Numbered from the stretch's first letter, positions 1-7,919 are shown. The stretch is 64,000 nucleotides of DNA from Pokkaliibacter sp. MBI-7 (GCF_029846635.1 NZ_JARVTG010000001.1:186001-250000); one strand, 5' to 3'. Program-made: numbers and translations. The notes: generated from the letters alone by a model not told the origin.

Positions 1-1322
1 TGGTCAGTGCTGATGTGTTCAAGTCGTCCAACTACACCGAGATGCTGTACCAGCTGGTTCCGGGGTTGGCTGAGAGTCAACCGGGCCAATTACAGTGTGA
101 ACTGCTGCCTGAGTTGCGCGGCATCATCACGCTGAGTCAGGAGACAAGGGCAGGTATGCTGCGCTGGCAGGATATGTTCTCCCACACCGACTCCGTCAGT
201 GACGAAGAACTATCCCGTACTCAGGCAGATCTGAGCTTTGATGACCCGATCAATATCCAGTACACCTCCGGCACTACGGGCTTTCCCAAAGGCGCCACAC
301 TCAGCCATCACAACATTCTCAACAATGGCTTCTTCGTCGCGGAAAGTATGGGCTTTACCGATCAGGATCGACTGGTCATTCCTGTCCCCCTCTATCATTG
401 TTTCGGTATGGTGATGGGTAACCTGGGCTGTGTAACCCATGGCGCCACCATGATCTATTCAGGGGATGGTTTTGATCCGCTGGCCGTACTGCAAACCGTG
501 GCAGAAGAAAAAGCCACCGCCCTGTATGGCGTGCCCACCATGTTTATCGCTGAACTTAATCACCCCGAGTTTGAACAATTCGACCTTTCCACCCTGCGTA
601 CTGGCATCATGGCAGGCTCGCCCTGCCCCATCGAAGTCATGAAGAAAGTCATCGAGCGCATGCATATGGCCGGTGTGCAGATCGCCTACGGCATGACGGA
701 AACCAGCCCGGTATCACTGCAGACTGGCAGTCACGATCCGCTGGAAAAGCGGGTAGGCTCTGTCGGCCGCACCCAGCCGCATCTGGAAAACAAGATCATT
801 GGCCCGGACGGCAGCCTGATGCCTCGTGGCGAAATTGGTGAGCTGTGTACCCGTGGTTATAGCGTCATGCTGAAATACTGGAATAACCCCAAGGCCACCG
901 AGGACTCCATCGATCAGGCAGGCTGGATGCACACCGGCGATCTGGCGGTGATGGATGAGGAAGGCTATGTCCGCATCGTCGGCCGCAGCAAGGACATGAT
1001 CATTCGCGGCGGCGAGAACGTGTATCCCCGCGAGATTGAGGAATTCCTCTACACCCATCCTGATGTTGCAGACGTGCAGGTGACTGGCGTACCGGACGAA
1101 AAATACGGCGAAGAGATCATCGCCTGGATCAAGCCAGCACCGGGCCATTCGCCCAGCGAAGACGATATCAAGGGTTTTTGTCAGGGCAAGATTGCCCACT
1201 TCAAGATCCCGCGTTACATCAAGTTCGTCGACACCTTCCCCATGACAGTGACCGGCAAAATTCAGAAGTTCAGGATGCGCGAAATCAGCACCGAAGAGCT
1301 GGGTTTGAAGTCACTCAGCTGA
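1..1322 (+). CDS. Acyl-CoA synthetase (AMP-binding family), 5' end cut by window edge
   Basis: Adenylate-forming ligase that probably activates a fatty or other carboxylic acid to acyl-CoA through an acyl-AMP intermediate in the cytoplasm. The frame is open to the window edge, so the true start lies upstream. From the first in-window GTG (15) there are 435 residues, about 120 short of the usual 540-560. Counted from that GTG, the phosphate loop YTSGTTGFPKG is at 83-93, YGMTETSP at 225-232, the TGD motif at 307-309 and the C-terminal catalytic lysine (TGKIQK) at 415, so the core is intact. The motifs do not reveal the substrate; medium- or long-chain fatty acids or branched-chain acids are all possible. 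The next gene starts over 450 bases later, so this gene ends its transcription unit. Confidence 0.9.
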   Translation, partial: VSADVFKSSNYTEMLYQLVPGLAESQPGQLQCELLPELRGIITLSQETRAGMLRWQDMFSHTDSVSDEELSRTQADLSFDDPINIQYTSGTTGFPKGATLSHHNILNNGFFVAESMGFTDQDRLVIPVPLYHCFGMVMGNLGCVTHGATMIYSGDGFDPLAVLQTVAEEKATALYGVPTMFIAELNHPEFEQFDLSTLRTGIMAGSPCPIEVMKKVIERMHMAGVQIAYGMTETSPVSLQTGSHDPLEKRVGSVGRTQPHLENKIIGPDGSLMPRGEIGELCTRGYSVMLKYWNNPKATEDSIDQAGWMHTGDLAVMDEEGYVRIVGRSKDMIIRGGENVYPREIEEFLYTHPDVADVQVTGVPDEKYGEEIIAWIKPAPGHSPSEDDIKGFCQGKIAHFKIPRYIKFVDTFPMTVTGKIQKFRMREISTEELGLKSLS

Positions 1323-1784
1323 CAAGCCGTTGCAGGCTGCCTCAGCTCAGCCGGGTAACGAGCGGAGGTAGCAAGCAGCGATAATTCGTGTAGCGAACCA
1401 AAACAGCGCTTATCCACAACGCCAGACAGCGAAAGCTGCCCGCTTTCGAGGCGTATACCAGAGCCTGGGAGTGCTGACGGCAAGCGTGGGAATGATAAAG
1501 CGCTGTTACCTTTCTACGCAGACCGGCCAACCTGACAAAGACTGCGAAAATGCAGCAGATCACACCCAATGACGGGGATGGAGTGGAGCTTGAGTGTTGT
1601 TGGTCCCATATTTGCTAAGTTTTTATCTATATGTGAGGTCATACCACTATCGTTCGTCTAACAGCTACGTTTATCTAACAGATAGTGGGTCAGTGAATGC
1701 GAACGCGCTTGATACCCGTCAACGCTCTGTCATCAATGACCTATACACTCTCCGCCTCAATTGCAGGTCACGAGCCATAACAAC
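1323..1784. other. Intergenic stretch with nested inverted repeats
   Basis: No convincing gene is seen in these 462 bases. There is a 10-bp perfect inverted repeat (AACAGCGCTT at 1402-1411, AAGCGCTGTT at 1498-1507) and, inside it, a 7-bp stem with a 5-base loop (1430-1436 with 1442-1448). These could fold as a structured RNA or be a decayed element. Short open frames here have atypical composition and no good ribosome-binding site. Confidence 0.4.
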
Positions 1785-2591
1785 ATGCTTGCGCCAGAAC
1801 TAGAGCATTACCATTCCCACCTTGATCAGGTTCGCATCCTGGACCATCTCCGCGCCAATCCGCCCCAAAAAACCAGCACACTGGCGGGTATTGATCAGCT
1901 GCATATCGGTGGGCGTGATGCAACTGCTCGTCTGCTCGAACAGTTGCATCTGGAAGCAGAACATCGGGTAATGGACATGGGCTGCGGACTGGGTGGTACC
2001 AGCCGCATGCTGGCAGAGAAGTTTGGCTGTCAGGTCAGTGGCATGGATTATTGCGGTGAGTTCTGTGAGCTGGCCGGGCAACTGACCCAATTCTTTCCGA
2101 CATTGAACGAGCACATCACCTTTGTTCAGGGTGACGCCATTCAGCAACCCTTTGCCGACTACAGTTTCGATCTGGTGATCAGCCAGCATTGCCTGATGCA
2201 TATGCCTGAGGTCGATAAGGTACTGGCGGAAATCCAGCGCGTACTCAAACCTTCCGGCTTACTCGCCATGCATGAGGTGATTGCCGGGCCAGTGCAACCC
2301 TGCCTCTACCCTACCCCCTGGGCCATGGATGGTAGTAACAGCTTTCTGACCACCAGCGAAGTACTGCAAAGCAGAATGGATCGCGCAGGCTTCACGCAGC
2401 TGCACTGGCAGGATGTTACCGAGGAGGCGCTGGCATGGCGTCTCAATCATGGTGCGGACTCCCGCTCTGCTCGTGGTCTCTCGCCCAGCTGGGTACTGGG
2501 GCATAACTTCCGGCAGATGGCGGAAAATATTCTGCTCAACCTGCAACAGGAGCGAATTCGTATCGTCGAAGCCATCTATGTGCGTCACTAA
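1785..2591 (+). CDS. SAM-dependent methyltransferase (class I)
   Basis: Class I SAM-dependent methyltransferase of the broad Methyltransf_11 type, 268 residues from the ATG at 1785; an in-frame TTG at 1761 is a less likely start. Motif I, the SAM-binding glycine loop VMDMGCGLGG, is at residues 62-71. It is followed by an acidic residue at the end of strand beta-2 (GMDYC) and by the post-motif region FDLVISQHCLMHMPEVDKVL near 126-145, with LKPSGLL after it. The layout is closest to small-molecule methyltransferases such as the sarcosine/dimethylglycine or UbiE-like groups. The substrate cannot be told from sequence. It stands alone: the acyl-CoA ligase ends 462 bases upstream and an unknown gene starts 116 bases downstream. 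Confidence 0.8.
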   Translation: MLAPELEHYHSHLDQVRILDHLRANPPQKTSTLAGIDQLHIGGRDATARLLEQLHLEAEHRVMDMGCGLGGTSRMLAEKFGCQVSGMDYCGEFCELAGQLTQFFPTLNEHITFVQGDAIQQPFADYSFDLVISQHCLMHMPEVDKVLAEIQRVLKPSGLLAMHEVIAGPVQPCLYPTPWAMDGSNSFLTTSEVLQSRMDRAGFTQLHWQDVTEEALAWRLNHGADSRSARGLSPSWVLGHNFRQMAENILLNLQQERIRIVEAIYVRH

Positions 2592-2707
2592 CCCAAACGG
2601 TACGGCACAGGGTGCAGGCAAGTATTGGTTGAGTTCGATGCAAATTGGACTACCATTGCCCGTACAGTAAGCAATGCAACACCCCCTGACGTAGTTGAAG
2701 CACATCA

Positions 2708-3007
2708 ATGAGCATTCTCTTCAGTAATCTGTTTGGCGCCAGCCAGACGAGCGCGCTGCAATCCACCCAGGCCATCAGCCAGGTCAATGCGCAGCAGCCT
2801 CAGACCGGTGTCGGCCAGATCAATATTGAAGATCGCCCATCCACTGTGGTCAAAATCTCACAAGCGGCCTACGATGCGCTGGCCCAGGAGCAGCAACAGC
2901 TGCAGAGTAGCACCCAGCAAGTGCGCCAAGCCCAGCCCACGTCCCAGATGGTTGAACTTAAACAGCTGCCTGCCTATCTGTTTCAGGTGAATGAAACTGA
3001 CAGTTAG
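2708..3007 (+). CDS. Hypothetical 99-residue glutamine-rich protein
   Basis: Not recognised. A 99-residue soluble protein, rich in glutamine, serine and alanine. A short hydrophobic start (ILFSNLFG) is followed by a low-complexity stretch to about residue 42, then TVVKISQAAYDALAQEQQQL, which looks like a short strand and an amphipathic helix. The pattern 'V.IS..A...' recalls small proteins found beside motility or secretion genes, but this is only a resemblance. Its end overlaps the next gene by 17 nt in another frame, suggesting that the two are co-transcribed and perhaps coupled. No signal peptide or membrane segment is evident. Confidence 0.5.
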   Translation: MSILFSNLFGASQTSALQSTQAISQVNAQQPQTGVGQINIEDRPSTVVKISQAAYDALAQEQQQLQSSTQQVRQAQPTSQMVELKQLPAYLFQVNETDS

Positions 3008-3341
3008 TCGCCCCCTGCCGGGTAAACTCCTTCGCGCTCTGGCAGCAACCGTGGTCTGCTTTCTGCCATTTACTTCGACACAGGCTGTACCGCTCTTCTG
3101 TGATCTGGACAACTCCATCAAGGGAGCAGAGAACACAGCCATGAACTACGTCAGCCAGGGTGCTGGCGGCAGGCAATACACTACGACTTTCAAGGCCAGC
3201 AAGATGCAGAAGCTGCATCGTACCGGTTACCGGGAAATTGAGGTGTTCGTGAAATGGAAGGACTATTACTACACCGTGTATGTGGAAGTGAACCCCATGT
3301 GCCAGTCCTGGGTTACCAAAAGAACTAACGCCCGGCCCTGA
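2991..3341 (+). CDS. Hypothetical secreted protein with two cysteines
   Basis: Not recognised. It is 116 residues long and begins with a clear Sec signal peptide: basic start, hydrophobic core (ALAATVVCFLPF) and likely cleavage after TSTQA near residue 32. The mature part of about 84 residues has one cysteine near its start (37) and one near its end (104), which could form a disulfide in the periplasm, and an aromatic-rich middle (KWKDYYYTVYVEV) typical of a beta-sheet protein. The ATG lies 17 nt inside the end of the upstream gene. A converging gene follows and a hairpin lies just after the stop. Function unknown. Confidence 0.6.
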   Translation: MKLTVSRPLPGKLLRALAATVVCFLPFTSTQAVPLFCDLDNSIKGAENTAMNYVSQGAGGRQYTTTFKASKMQKLHRTGYREIEVFVKWKDYYYTVYVEVNPMCQSWVTKRTNARP

Positions 3342-3352
3342 CTCCCCTCCCA

Positions 3353-3390
3353 GAAATAAAAACTCCCGTCAGCCTTGCGGCTGCGGGAGT
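3353..3390 (-). terminator. Rho-independent terminator of the ylqF-yihI unit
   Basis: A strong hairpin: ACTCCCG (3362-3368) pairs with CGGGAGT (3384-3390) and CAGCC with GGCTG around a TTGC loop. Read on the minus strand it is followed by TTTTTATTT (3361 down to 3353). It lies 35 bases past the yihI stop codon. On the plus strand it may also slow transcription from the secreted-protein gene. Confidence 0.85.
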
Positions 3391-3424
3391 CGTGTCAATG
3401 ACCAGTATTTGCAGGAAGCAGAAC

Positions 3425-3994
3425 TTAACGCGGGCCCTTGCCACTGCGTTCGAACGCATCCCACAGATCATCACTACCTTCCTCATCAACCCAGTTCACT
3501 TCCTGTTCATGGGCCATGATGACGTCGTCGAAGTAATTCATATCTTCTTCGCTGATGTTACGTCCTTCGTTCATTCTCTTGAGAATGGACATCAGGCGCT
3601 GATCTTTTTCTGCGCCTGGGAACGGCGGCTGAACCTTCCATTCAGGTTCAGCCTTGGTGACAACCTTCTGCACCCGCTTGTTGATCTGTTTGTCCATTTC
3701 CTGCGCAGACACCGGCAGACCACGTTGCAGACGTGCCAGATTGTCGAGTACCTGCTGGCGACGCGGAGTGGCACGCTGATGCTGACCTTTACCGGCAGCT
3801 TCAGCGGCTTCATCGGCATCAACTGCTTTCTGATAGACCGACTTGACTCGCTTGTTCTTGTCCAGCCAGCGCTGCTTGAAGAGCTTTTTCAGATCTGGAT
3901 TAGCATCACGACGCTGGGGCTTTTCATGGGGATTCTTGCGCTGTTCTTTTTCGCGCTCTATTGCCGTTGCACGGCTTTTCTTACTACGGCTCAT
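3425..3994 (-). CDS. yihI: YihI-like Der GTPase-activating protein
   Basis: Probable YihI homologue, 189 residues; E. coli YihI is a similar-sized activator of the ribosome-assembly GTPase Der. The chain has the family layout: a very basic, disordered N-terminal third (MSRSKKSRATAIERE and following), then a compact helical segment at 131-163 (DQRLMSILKRMNEGRNISEE and on) matching the conserved 'DERLD.LLERLE.GE.LS.E' block, and an acidic C-terminus (DEEGSDDLWDAFE). The start codon overlaps the ylqF stop by 4 nt (ATGA), so translation is coupled to a different ribosome-assembly GTPase than in E. coli. Assignment rests on the central block and composition, because the tails are low complexity. 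A strong terminator follows. Confidence 0.65.
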   Translation of the reverse strand: MSRSKKSRATAIEREKEQRKNPHEKPQRRDANPDLKKLFKQRWLDKNKRVKSVYQKAVDADEAAEAAGKGQHQRATPRRQQVLDNLARLQRGLPVSAQEMDKQINKRVQKVVTKAEPEWKVQPPFPGAEKDQRLMSILKRMNEGRNISEEDMNYFDDVIMAHEQEVNWVDEEGSDDLWDAFERSGKGPR

Positions 3995-4959
3995 GCCTGT
4001 GATTCCTGTTGTTCTTCCGCACCGTCAACTGAATGTGCGTTTTCGCGCAGGGGATCATCACCCTGCTGTTGATCTTCTGCCAGGGCGGCAGCGGCTGCCG
4101 CTTCCGCCTCAGCTTGAATTTTGGCTTCCCACTCTTCTACCGTATCGAGGGTGAAAAGTCCCAGACTGCCGTTACGCAGCTCCTGAATCAGGATCTCCGA
4201 TGCCTGATGCATCTCGACGATTCCCCCTGCCCGCAGACAACCACGCTTGCGACCGATAGCGTCGATCAACGCCTGTTCATTGTCAGGCAGGCTGGTCAGT
4301 TTGTAACGCTTGAGCAGTACATCAGGGCTGCGCTGCATCAGCAGCTTGGCGGTATACAAGGCAACTTCTTCATAGTGCATGGCAGTATCGCGCACTGCGC
4401 CGGTGGCTGCCAGTCGGTATGAGGCGTCAACATCCTCAATTTTGGGCCAAAGCATTCCCGGCGTGTCATGCAGTGCCATGCCGTTTTGCAGCAACACACG
4501 CTGCTGGGCTTTGGTGACCGCTGGCTCATTACCCACTTTGGCGATCTTGCGCCCGAACAGGGTGTTGATCAGTGTCGACTTACCCACGTTGGGAATCCCC
4601 ATGATCATGGCACGTACATTGCGCCCCGCCTGAGCCCGCCCCGGCACCAGCTCCTTACAAAGCTGCGGCAGACGTTTGACGGAGTTGGGCTGATCCATAC
4701 GCACGGCCATCGCCAGTGTCTGATCTTGCTGTTTGAACCACTCGGCCCATTGACTGGTCATGTCAGGGTCAGCCAGATCGCTTTTATTCAACAGCTTGAT
4801 CATCGGTTTGCCTTCACTCAGCCGGCGTACCATGGGATTAGAGCTTGAGTAAGGTATACGGGCATCGACGACTTCAATGACCACGTCGATATCGGGCATG
4901 GCCTTGGCAATATCCTTGCGGGCCTTGTGCATATGTCCGGGAAACCACTGAATACTCAC
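3991..4959 (-). CDS. ylqF: Circularly permuted ribosome-biogenesis GTPase YlqF/RbgA
   Basis: Ribosome-assembly GTPase of the YlqF/RbgA/MTG1 family, acting on the maturing large subunit. The G motifs are in the permuted order typical of the family: G4 NKSD at 58-61, the P-loop GIPNVGKST at 121-129, the G2 threonine near 149 and G3 DTPG at 165-168. The start MSIQWFPGHMHKA carries the family signature WFPGHM, which fixes the initiation codon. The last 50 residues are an alanine- and glutamate-rich acidic tail beyond the usual domain (total 322 residues). It is first in a two-gene unit with yihI, which overlaps its stop by 4 nt. Confidence 0.93.
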   Translation of the reverse strand: MSIQWFPGHMHKARKDIAKAMPDIDVVIEVVDARIPYSSSNPMVRRLSEGKPMIKLLNKSDLADPDMTSQWAEWFKQQDQTLAMAVRMDQPNSVKRLPQLCKELVPGRAQAGRNVRAMIMGIPNVGKSTLINTLFGRKIAKVGNEPAVTKAQQRVLLQNGMALHDTPGMLWPKIEDVDASYRLAATGAVRDTAMHYEEVALYTAKLLMQRSPDVLLKRYKLTSLPDNEQALIDAIGRKRGCLRAGGIVEMHQASEILIQELRNGSLGLFTLDTVEEWEAKIQAEAEAAAAAALAEDQQQGDDPLRENAHSVDGAEEQQESQA

Positions 4960-5286
4960 GACGCTACCTCATCTCTCCCCACCGGGCGAATACCATGCAG
5001 GGAAAGGTTATTGAATGAATTTTTTGACCTTCTTGCAGCCCGATCATTCACCACAATGACCATGACAAGGCTGAGAGGGAAAGCTACAGTATTTCCCATA
5101 CGCTTTCCCCGAGACCCGGCGTGCACTGAGCGTGGAAGAGGCGGTAAGAGTCGACCGCAACGATTTCCTGAAACTCACCCGTGCAACGCTTCCAGGAATG
5201 GTACGAGAAAGCAGCGAGAAAAAGGTGCGCATTATAACCATCATCGGCTCAATCAGCCATCATCCCTGATCGTGAAGGAGTAGTTT
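4960..5286. other. Divergent intergenic region between ylqF and gcvR
   Basis: No gene is supported in these 327 bases. Short frames on both strands lack family features and ribosome-binding sites. It must hold the promoters for ylqF (leftward) and gcvR (rightward), but no clear -35/-10 pair stands out. No glycine-riboswitch-like structure is seen. Confidence 0.4.
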
Positions 5287-5796
5287 ATGGAGTGGATTCT
5301 CAGCGTCATGGCCACCGACCGCCCTGGTCTGGTGGAACGTATCGCCAGGCAGGTCCAGCAGCATGGAGGCAACTGGGAAGAAAGCAGCCTGTCACGTCTG
5401 GCAGGTCACTTCGCTGGCATCATCCGCATCACCCTGGCTGATGACAAAGCAGATGCACTGAAGAAAGCACTGGAGAGCCTGGCTGTCGACGGGCTGACAG
5501 TGAACATGGCTTCTGGCACACAGTCACAACAGGAAGCGGAACCCAAACAGGTTGAACTGGAGCTGGTAGGTCACGACAAGCCCGGTATCGTCAGTGAAGT
5601 CAGCACGGTGCTGGCCAGCCTCGGTATTAACGTCGACACCTTGACGACCCGTGTAGAAAGCAGCTCGATGACGGCAGAGCCGCTATTCCGTGCAGAAGCA
5701 CATCTGACGCTCCCCGGCCAACTGGAGCTGGACGTCCTGCAGTCACGACTGGAAGCTATTGCCAATGATCTGATGGTTGATATCAGCTTCTCGTAA
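5287..5796 (+). CDS. gcvR: Glycine cleavage system regulator GcvR-like, double ACT domain
   Basis: A 169-residue protein made of two ACT domains, about residues 1-75 (LSVMATDRPGLVERIARQV) and 88-165 (ELVGHDKPGIVSEVSTVLAS), the layout of GcvR. In E. coli GcvR binds GcvA and represses the glycine cleavage operon, relieved by glycine. Each domain starts with the ACT-type 'DRPGLV/DKPGIV' loop that binds amino acids. The start ATG has an AAGGAG ribosome site at 5275-5280. No gcv or gcvA gene is nearby, so target and ligand are inferred from the family. In Pseudomonas, as I recall, the equivalent gene lies between bcp and dapA; here it is about 30 kb from them. Confidence 0.8.
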   Translation: MEWILSVMATDRPGLVERIARQVQQHGGNWEESSLSRLAGHFAGIIRITLADDKADALKKALESLAVDGLTVNMASGTQSQQEAEPKQVELELVGHDKPGIVSEVSTVLASLGINVDTLTTRVESSSMTAEPLFRAEAHLTLPGQLELDVLQSRLEAIANDLMVDISFS

Positions 5797-6134
5797 CTCG
5801 CAAAACCTTCCCACCCTCCGCCAGAGTTTACGATCTGCCATCAAGTGGATCGTAAACTTCCCGGCCAGTCCACTGCGAACTCTCTCACGCAGCACAGCGC
5901 TGACGCCTCATTCAAGGAATGGCGTCAATCACCGCTGGATTTCCTGCCGTCAGCCTGCATAGGCACTACACTTACTGAACTGCGGCAGGATGTCCCTTCT
6001 CGAGACGTCGGCCCGGCACAGAGCCACAACAATAATTAACTCTGCTGTATTGCCAGCCAATACAGGTCAACGACCCACACATTGTTTACGACCAATGTGC
6101 AACCACTGCTTTGATCTCAGAGCGGGAGCGCCCT
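5797..6134. other. Intergenic region after gcvR
   Basis: No gene is supported in these 338 bases. Apart from the inverted repeat at 5825-5858 and the likely promoter of the small membrane protein that follows, nothing recognisable is seen. Confidence 0.4.
5825..5858 (+). terminator. Inverted repeat after gcvR, possible terminator
   Basis: An 11-bp perfect inverted repeat, AGTTTACGATC (5825-5835) and GATCGTAAACT (5848-5858), with a 12-base loop, 28 bases after the gcvR stop. No T-run follows, so it could be a weak terminator, an mRNA-stabilising stem or a protein site. Confidence 0.35.
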
Positions 6135-6392
6135 ATGTCTGCATTGCTTCAACTGGTCATCACTGTTCGCAACTGGTTTGTTCTGCCCTGGATGTCTTCT
6201 TACCGCAATGACCCACACCATTTCTATGGCCGCGTTTTTACCCAGCGCCACGCCCGCAAGGTAGGCATTGTCAAAAATATCTGGATTGGCGGGGGTCTTC
6301 TGATGTTAACGCTTGGCAGCTGGCCGGCGGTGCTGACGATTTCGCTGCTGCTGACCTTTGTGTCCTTTGTCGTGCTCGACGAAACGCCGTGA
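6135..6392 (+). CDS. Small membrane protein, 85 residues, unknown function
   Basis: Not recognised. The ATG at 6135 follows AGCGGGAG, a fair ribosome-binding site; an upstream in-frame ATG at 6111 would add eight charged residues. The N-terminal half (about 1-50) starts with a hydrophobic stretch LLQLVITVRNWFVLPWM followed by a charged segment with HHFYGRVFTQRHARK. The C-terminal half holds one or two membrane segments (IWIGGGLLMLTLGSW, AVLTISLLLTFVSFVVL). It runs head-on into rlmG: its last 87 nt are antisense to the rlmG C-terminal tail. Whether both 3' ends are translated is open. Confidence 0.5.
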   Translation: MSALLQLVITVRNWFVLPWMSSYRNDPHHFYGRVFTQRHARKVGIVKNIWIGGGLLMLTLGSWPAVLTISLLLTFVSFVVLDETP

Positions 6393-7565
6393 GGGCACGT
6401 AACTGTTGTCTTTAACAGCCTCCAGTAACACAAACTTGGGGTTGCCGGCGATCTGCCTCACGTTACCAAACAGCTGCTGCAGCCGCTGGTGGTAGCCGAG
6501 GTGGCGATTGGCCACAACCCAGAGTACCCCCTGGTCACGCAATGCCTGGTGCGCCTGAGCAAACATGCGTCTGGCGATATGATCCCCCACGACCTGCAGC
6601 TGGTGGAAAGGAGGATTATTCAGTACCACATCGACACTGCCGGGGGTCACCTCAGCCAGACCATCCCCCGCATGAAAGTGACAGTGCTCCCTGCCCGGAA
6701 GATTGGCCTCAGTACTCAGCCCGGCAGTAGCCAAAGCCATGAAGGACTCGTCATAAAAATGCAGCTCAGCCTCCGCAAAACGTCGACCCGCCAGCACGCC
6801 GAGAATGCCGTTGCCGCAGCCAAGATCAGCGATCACCGGTTGTACCGCCTTAATCGTCAGACGGTGCAAATTCTCCAGCAAGAAGCGACTACCAATATCC
6901 AGATGCCCCTGGGAAAACACGTTGGCGTACTCCCGTAGATATACGCCATAATCCGCTACGGTATATTCCTGCAGGGTAGGCTCAGGGATAGCTGCGAGCT
7001 TTTCTTGCTGCAGCACAATCTGCACCACCCGTGCTTTTCGTACTGCCAGCCCTTTTTGTACATCACCTAATGAAGCCAGCTGGGCAAAATGCCCATTGGC
7101 CCAATGCTTCACCATGCCACCCGCCAGCAGCAAGGTCTGCTCATCACTATGGGGAGCGATCAGGCGTTGGATCTGGTCCTGCATATACGCCAGACTTTTT
7201 GGCAGGCGCCATAGCACCACATCATAACGCCCTTCCAGCGGTTGCAGGACGCTTTGCACTGCGGGTGTCGCGAGGGAGTTGATCCTGGCATTGGCCAAAC
7301 AGCCCTGCTGGGCCAGAAAGGAATCGGTAACCGACGTTGGTTGCGCTACAGTCAGGCTCAAGGTCAGAGCACCAAACTGGTCATTGATTACCAGTATTCG
7401 GCGCTGAGGCCAGTCAGGCAGCAACAACTGTAACTGCTCCAGTAAATAGCTGTCAGCGGCATCGTAGGGCAGTAACTCACTGCCATCATTATCGGGAAAT
7501 CGTGACAACTGCAGGCGCGCTAATTGCGCCAGGGTGGTGTTATCGGCTTGCAGCCCCGCGGTCAT
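6306..7565 (-). CDS. rlmG: 23S rRNA m2G1835 methyltransferase RlmG, with C-terminal extension
   Basis: RlmG/RsmC-family guanine-N2 methyltransferase; RlmG modifies G1835 of 23S rRNA using SAM. It has a degenerate N-terminal methyltransferase-like half (about 1-195) and a catalytic C-terminal half with motif I ADLGCGNGILG at 246-256 and the catalytic NNPPFH at 316-321. The segment DLGCGNG...VANRHLGYHQRLQQLFGN follows E. coli RlmG closely. E. coli RlmG ends soon after the equivalent of LLEAVK (381-385). Here a basic tail of about 34 residues rich in R, Q, K and H follows to residue 419, and this tail lies over the 3' end of the converging membrane-protein gene. RsmC is the alternative, but the N-terminal half fits RlmG better. 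Confidence 0.85.
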   Translation of the reverse strand: MTAGLQADNTTLAQLARLQLSRFPDNDGSELLPYDAADSYLLEQLQLLLPDWPQRRILVINDQFGALTLSLTVAQPTSVTDSFLAQQGCLANARINSLATPAVQSVLQPLEGRYDVVLWRLPKSLAYMQDQIQRLIAPHSDEQTLLLAGGMVKHWANGHFAQLASLGDVQKGLAVRKARVVQIVLQQEKLAAIPEPTLQEYTVADYGVYLREYANVFSQGHLDIGSRFLLENLHRLTIKAVQPVIADLGCGNGILGVLAGRRFAEAELHFYDESFMALATAGLSTEANLPGREHCHFHAGDGLAEVTPGSVDVVLNNPPFHQLQVVGDHIARRMFAQAHQALRDQGVLWVVANRHLGYHQRLQQLFGNVRQIAGNPKFVLLEAVKDNSYVPSRRFVEHDKGHKGQQQRNRQHRRPAAKR

Positions 7566-7682
7566 GCGCTCGCACTCACTGTCATTAGCAAAGCGCGCAT
7601 TCTAGCAGGAGGTTCCAGCAGCAGCGCAACAAATCTGCCCTCTGGGAACTGTCCTCAGGCAGAAGCCACTCATCTCGCCACA

Positions 7683-7919
7683 TCAACTCCAGGAGTCGCG
7701 GTCGTCGAGGTAGCTGTGCTCCTGTCTGGCATCGTCGAATGCTTCCATGAACAGGGCATGTGCTTCCTTATGAAAGTGAGGATTGAGGTTGACCAGCTCT
7801 TCCAGCAGGGATGCCAGCACACGAGCCGGTTCAGCGTTGCGTTCGCGGCATCGGTCGATGAATGCGACCGGTACCTCCAGTTGAATATTGGTGTAGAAGT
7901 TGTCGTTAGAAGTATCCAT
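7683..7919 (-). CDS. Hypothetical 78-residue protein, possible ribbon-helix-helix fold
   Basis: Not recognised. The start is set at the ATG at 7919 because a strong GGAGGT site lies just upstream; a second in-frame ATG at 7931 overlaps that site and is unlikely. The sequence begins with a possible beta strand (YTNIQLEVP), then two helices (VAFIDRCRERN and ARVLASLLEELVNL), the arrangement of a CopG/MetJ-type ribbon-helix-helix DNA-binding protein. It ends in an acidic tail (DDARQEHSYLDDRDSWS). It is divergent from the diguanylate cyclase gene 197 bases away, and 117 bases upstream of rlmG on the same strand. No toxin partner is adjacent. Confidence 0.5.
   Translation of the reverse strand: MDTSNDNFYTNIQLEVPVAFIDRCRERNAEPARVLASLLEELVNLNPHFHKEAHALFMEAFDDARQEHSYLDDRDSWS

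Noticed and set aside
1594..1803. 69-codon frame before the methyltransferase
   Set aside because: No ribosome site, odd tyrosine- and serine-rich composition, and it runs into the methyltransferase start in another frame.
4927..5283. 118-codon plus-strand frame ahead of gcvR
   Set aside because: It starts inside ylqF on the other strand, has arginine-rich random-like composition and would cover the gcvR ribosome site.
5200..5286. Possible glycine riboswitch before gcvR
   Set aside because: No paired aptamer-like conserved segments are visible in the short leader.
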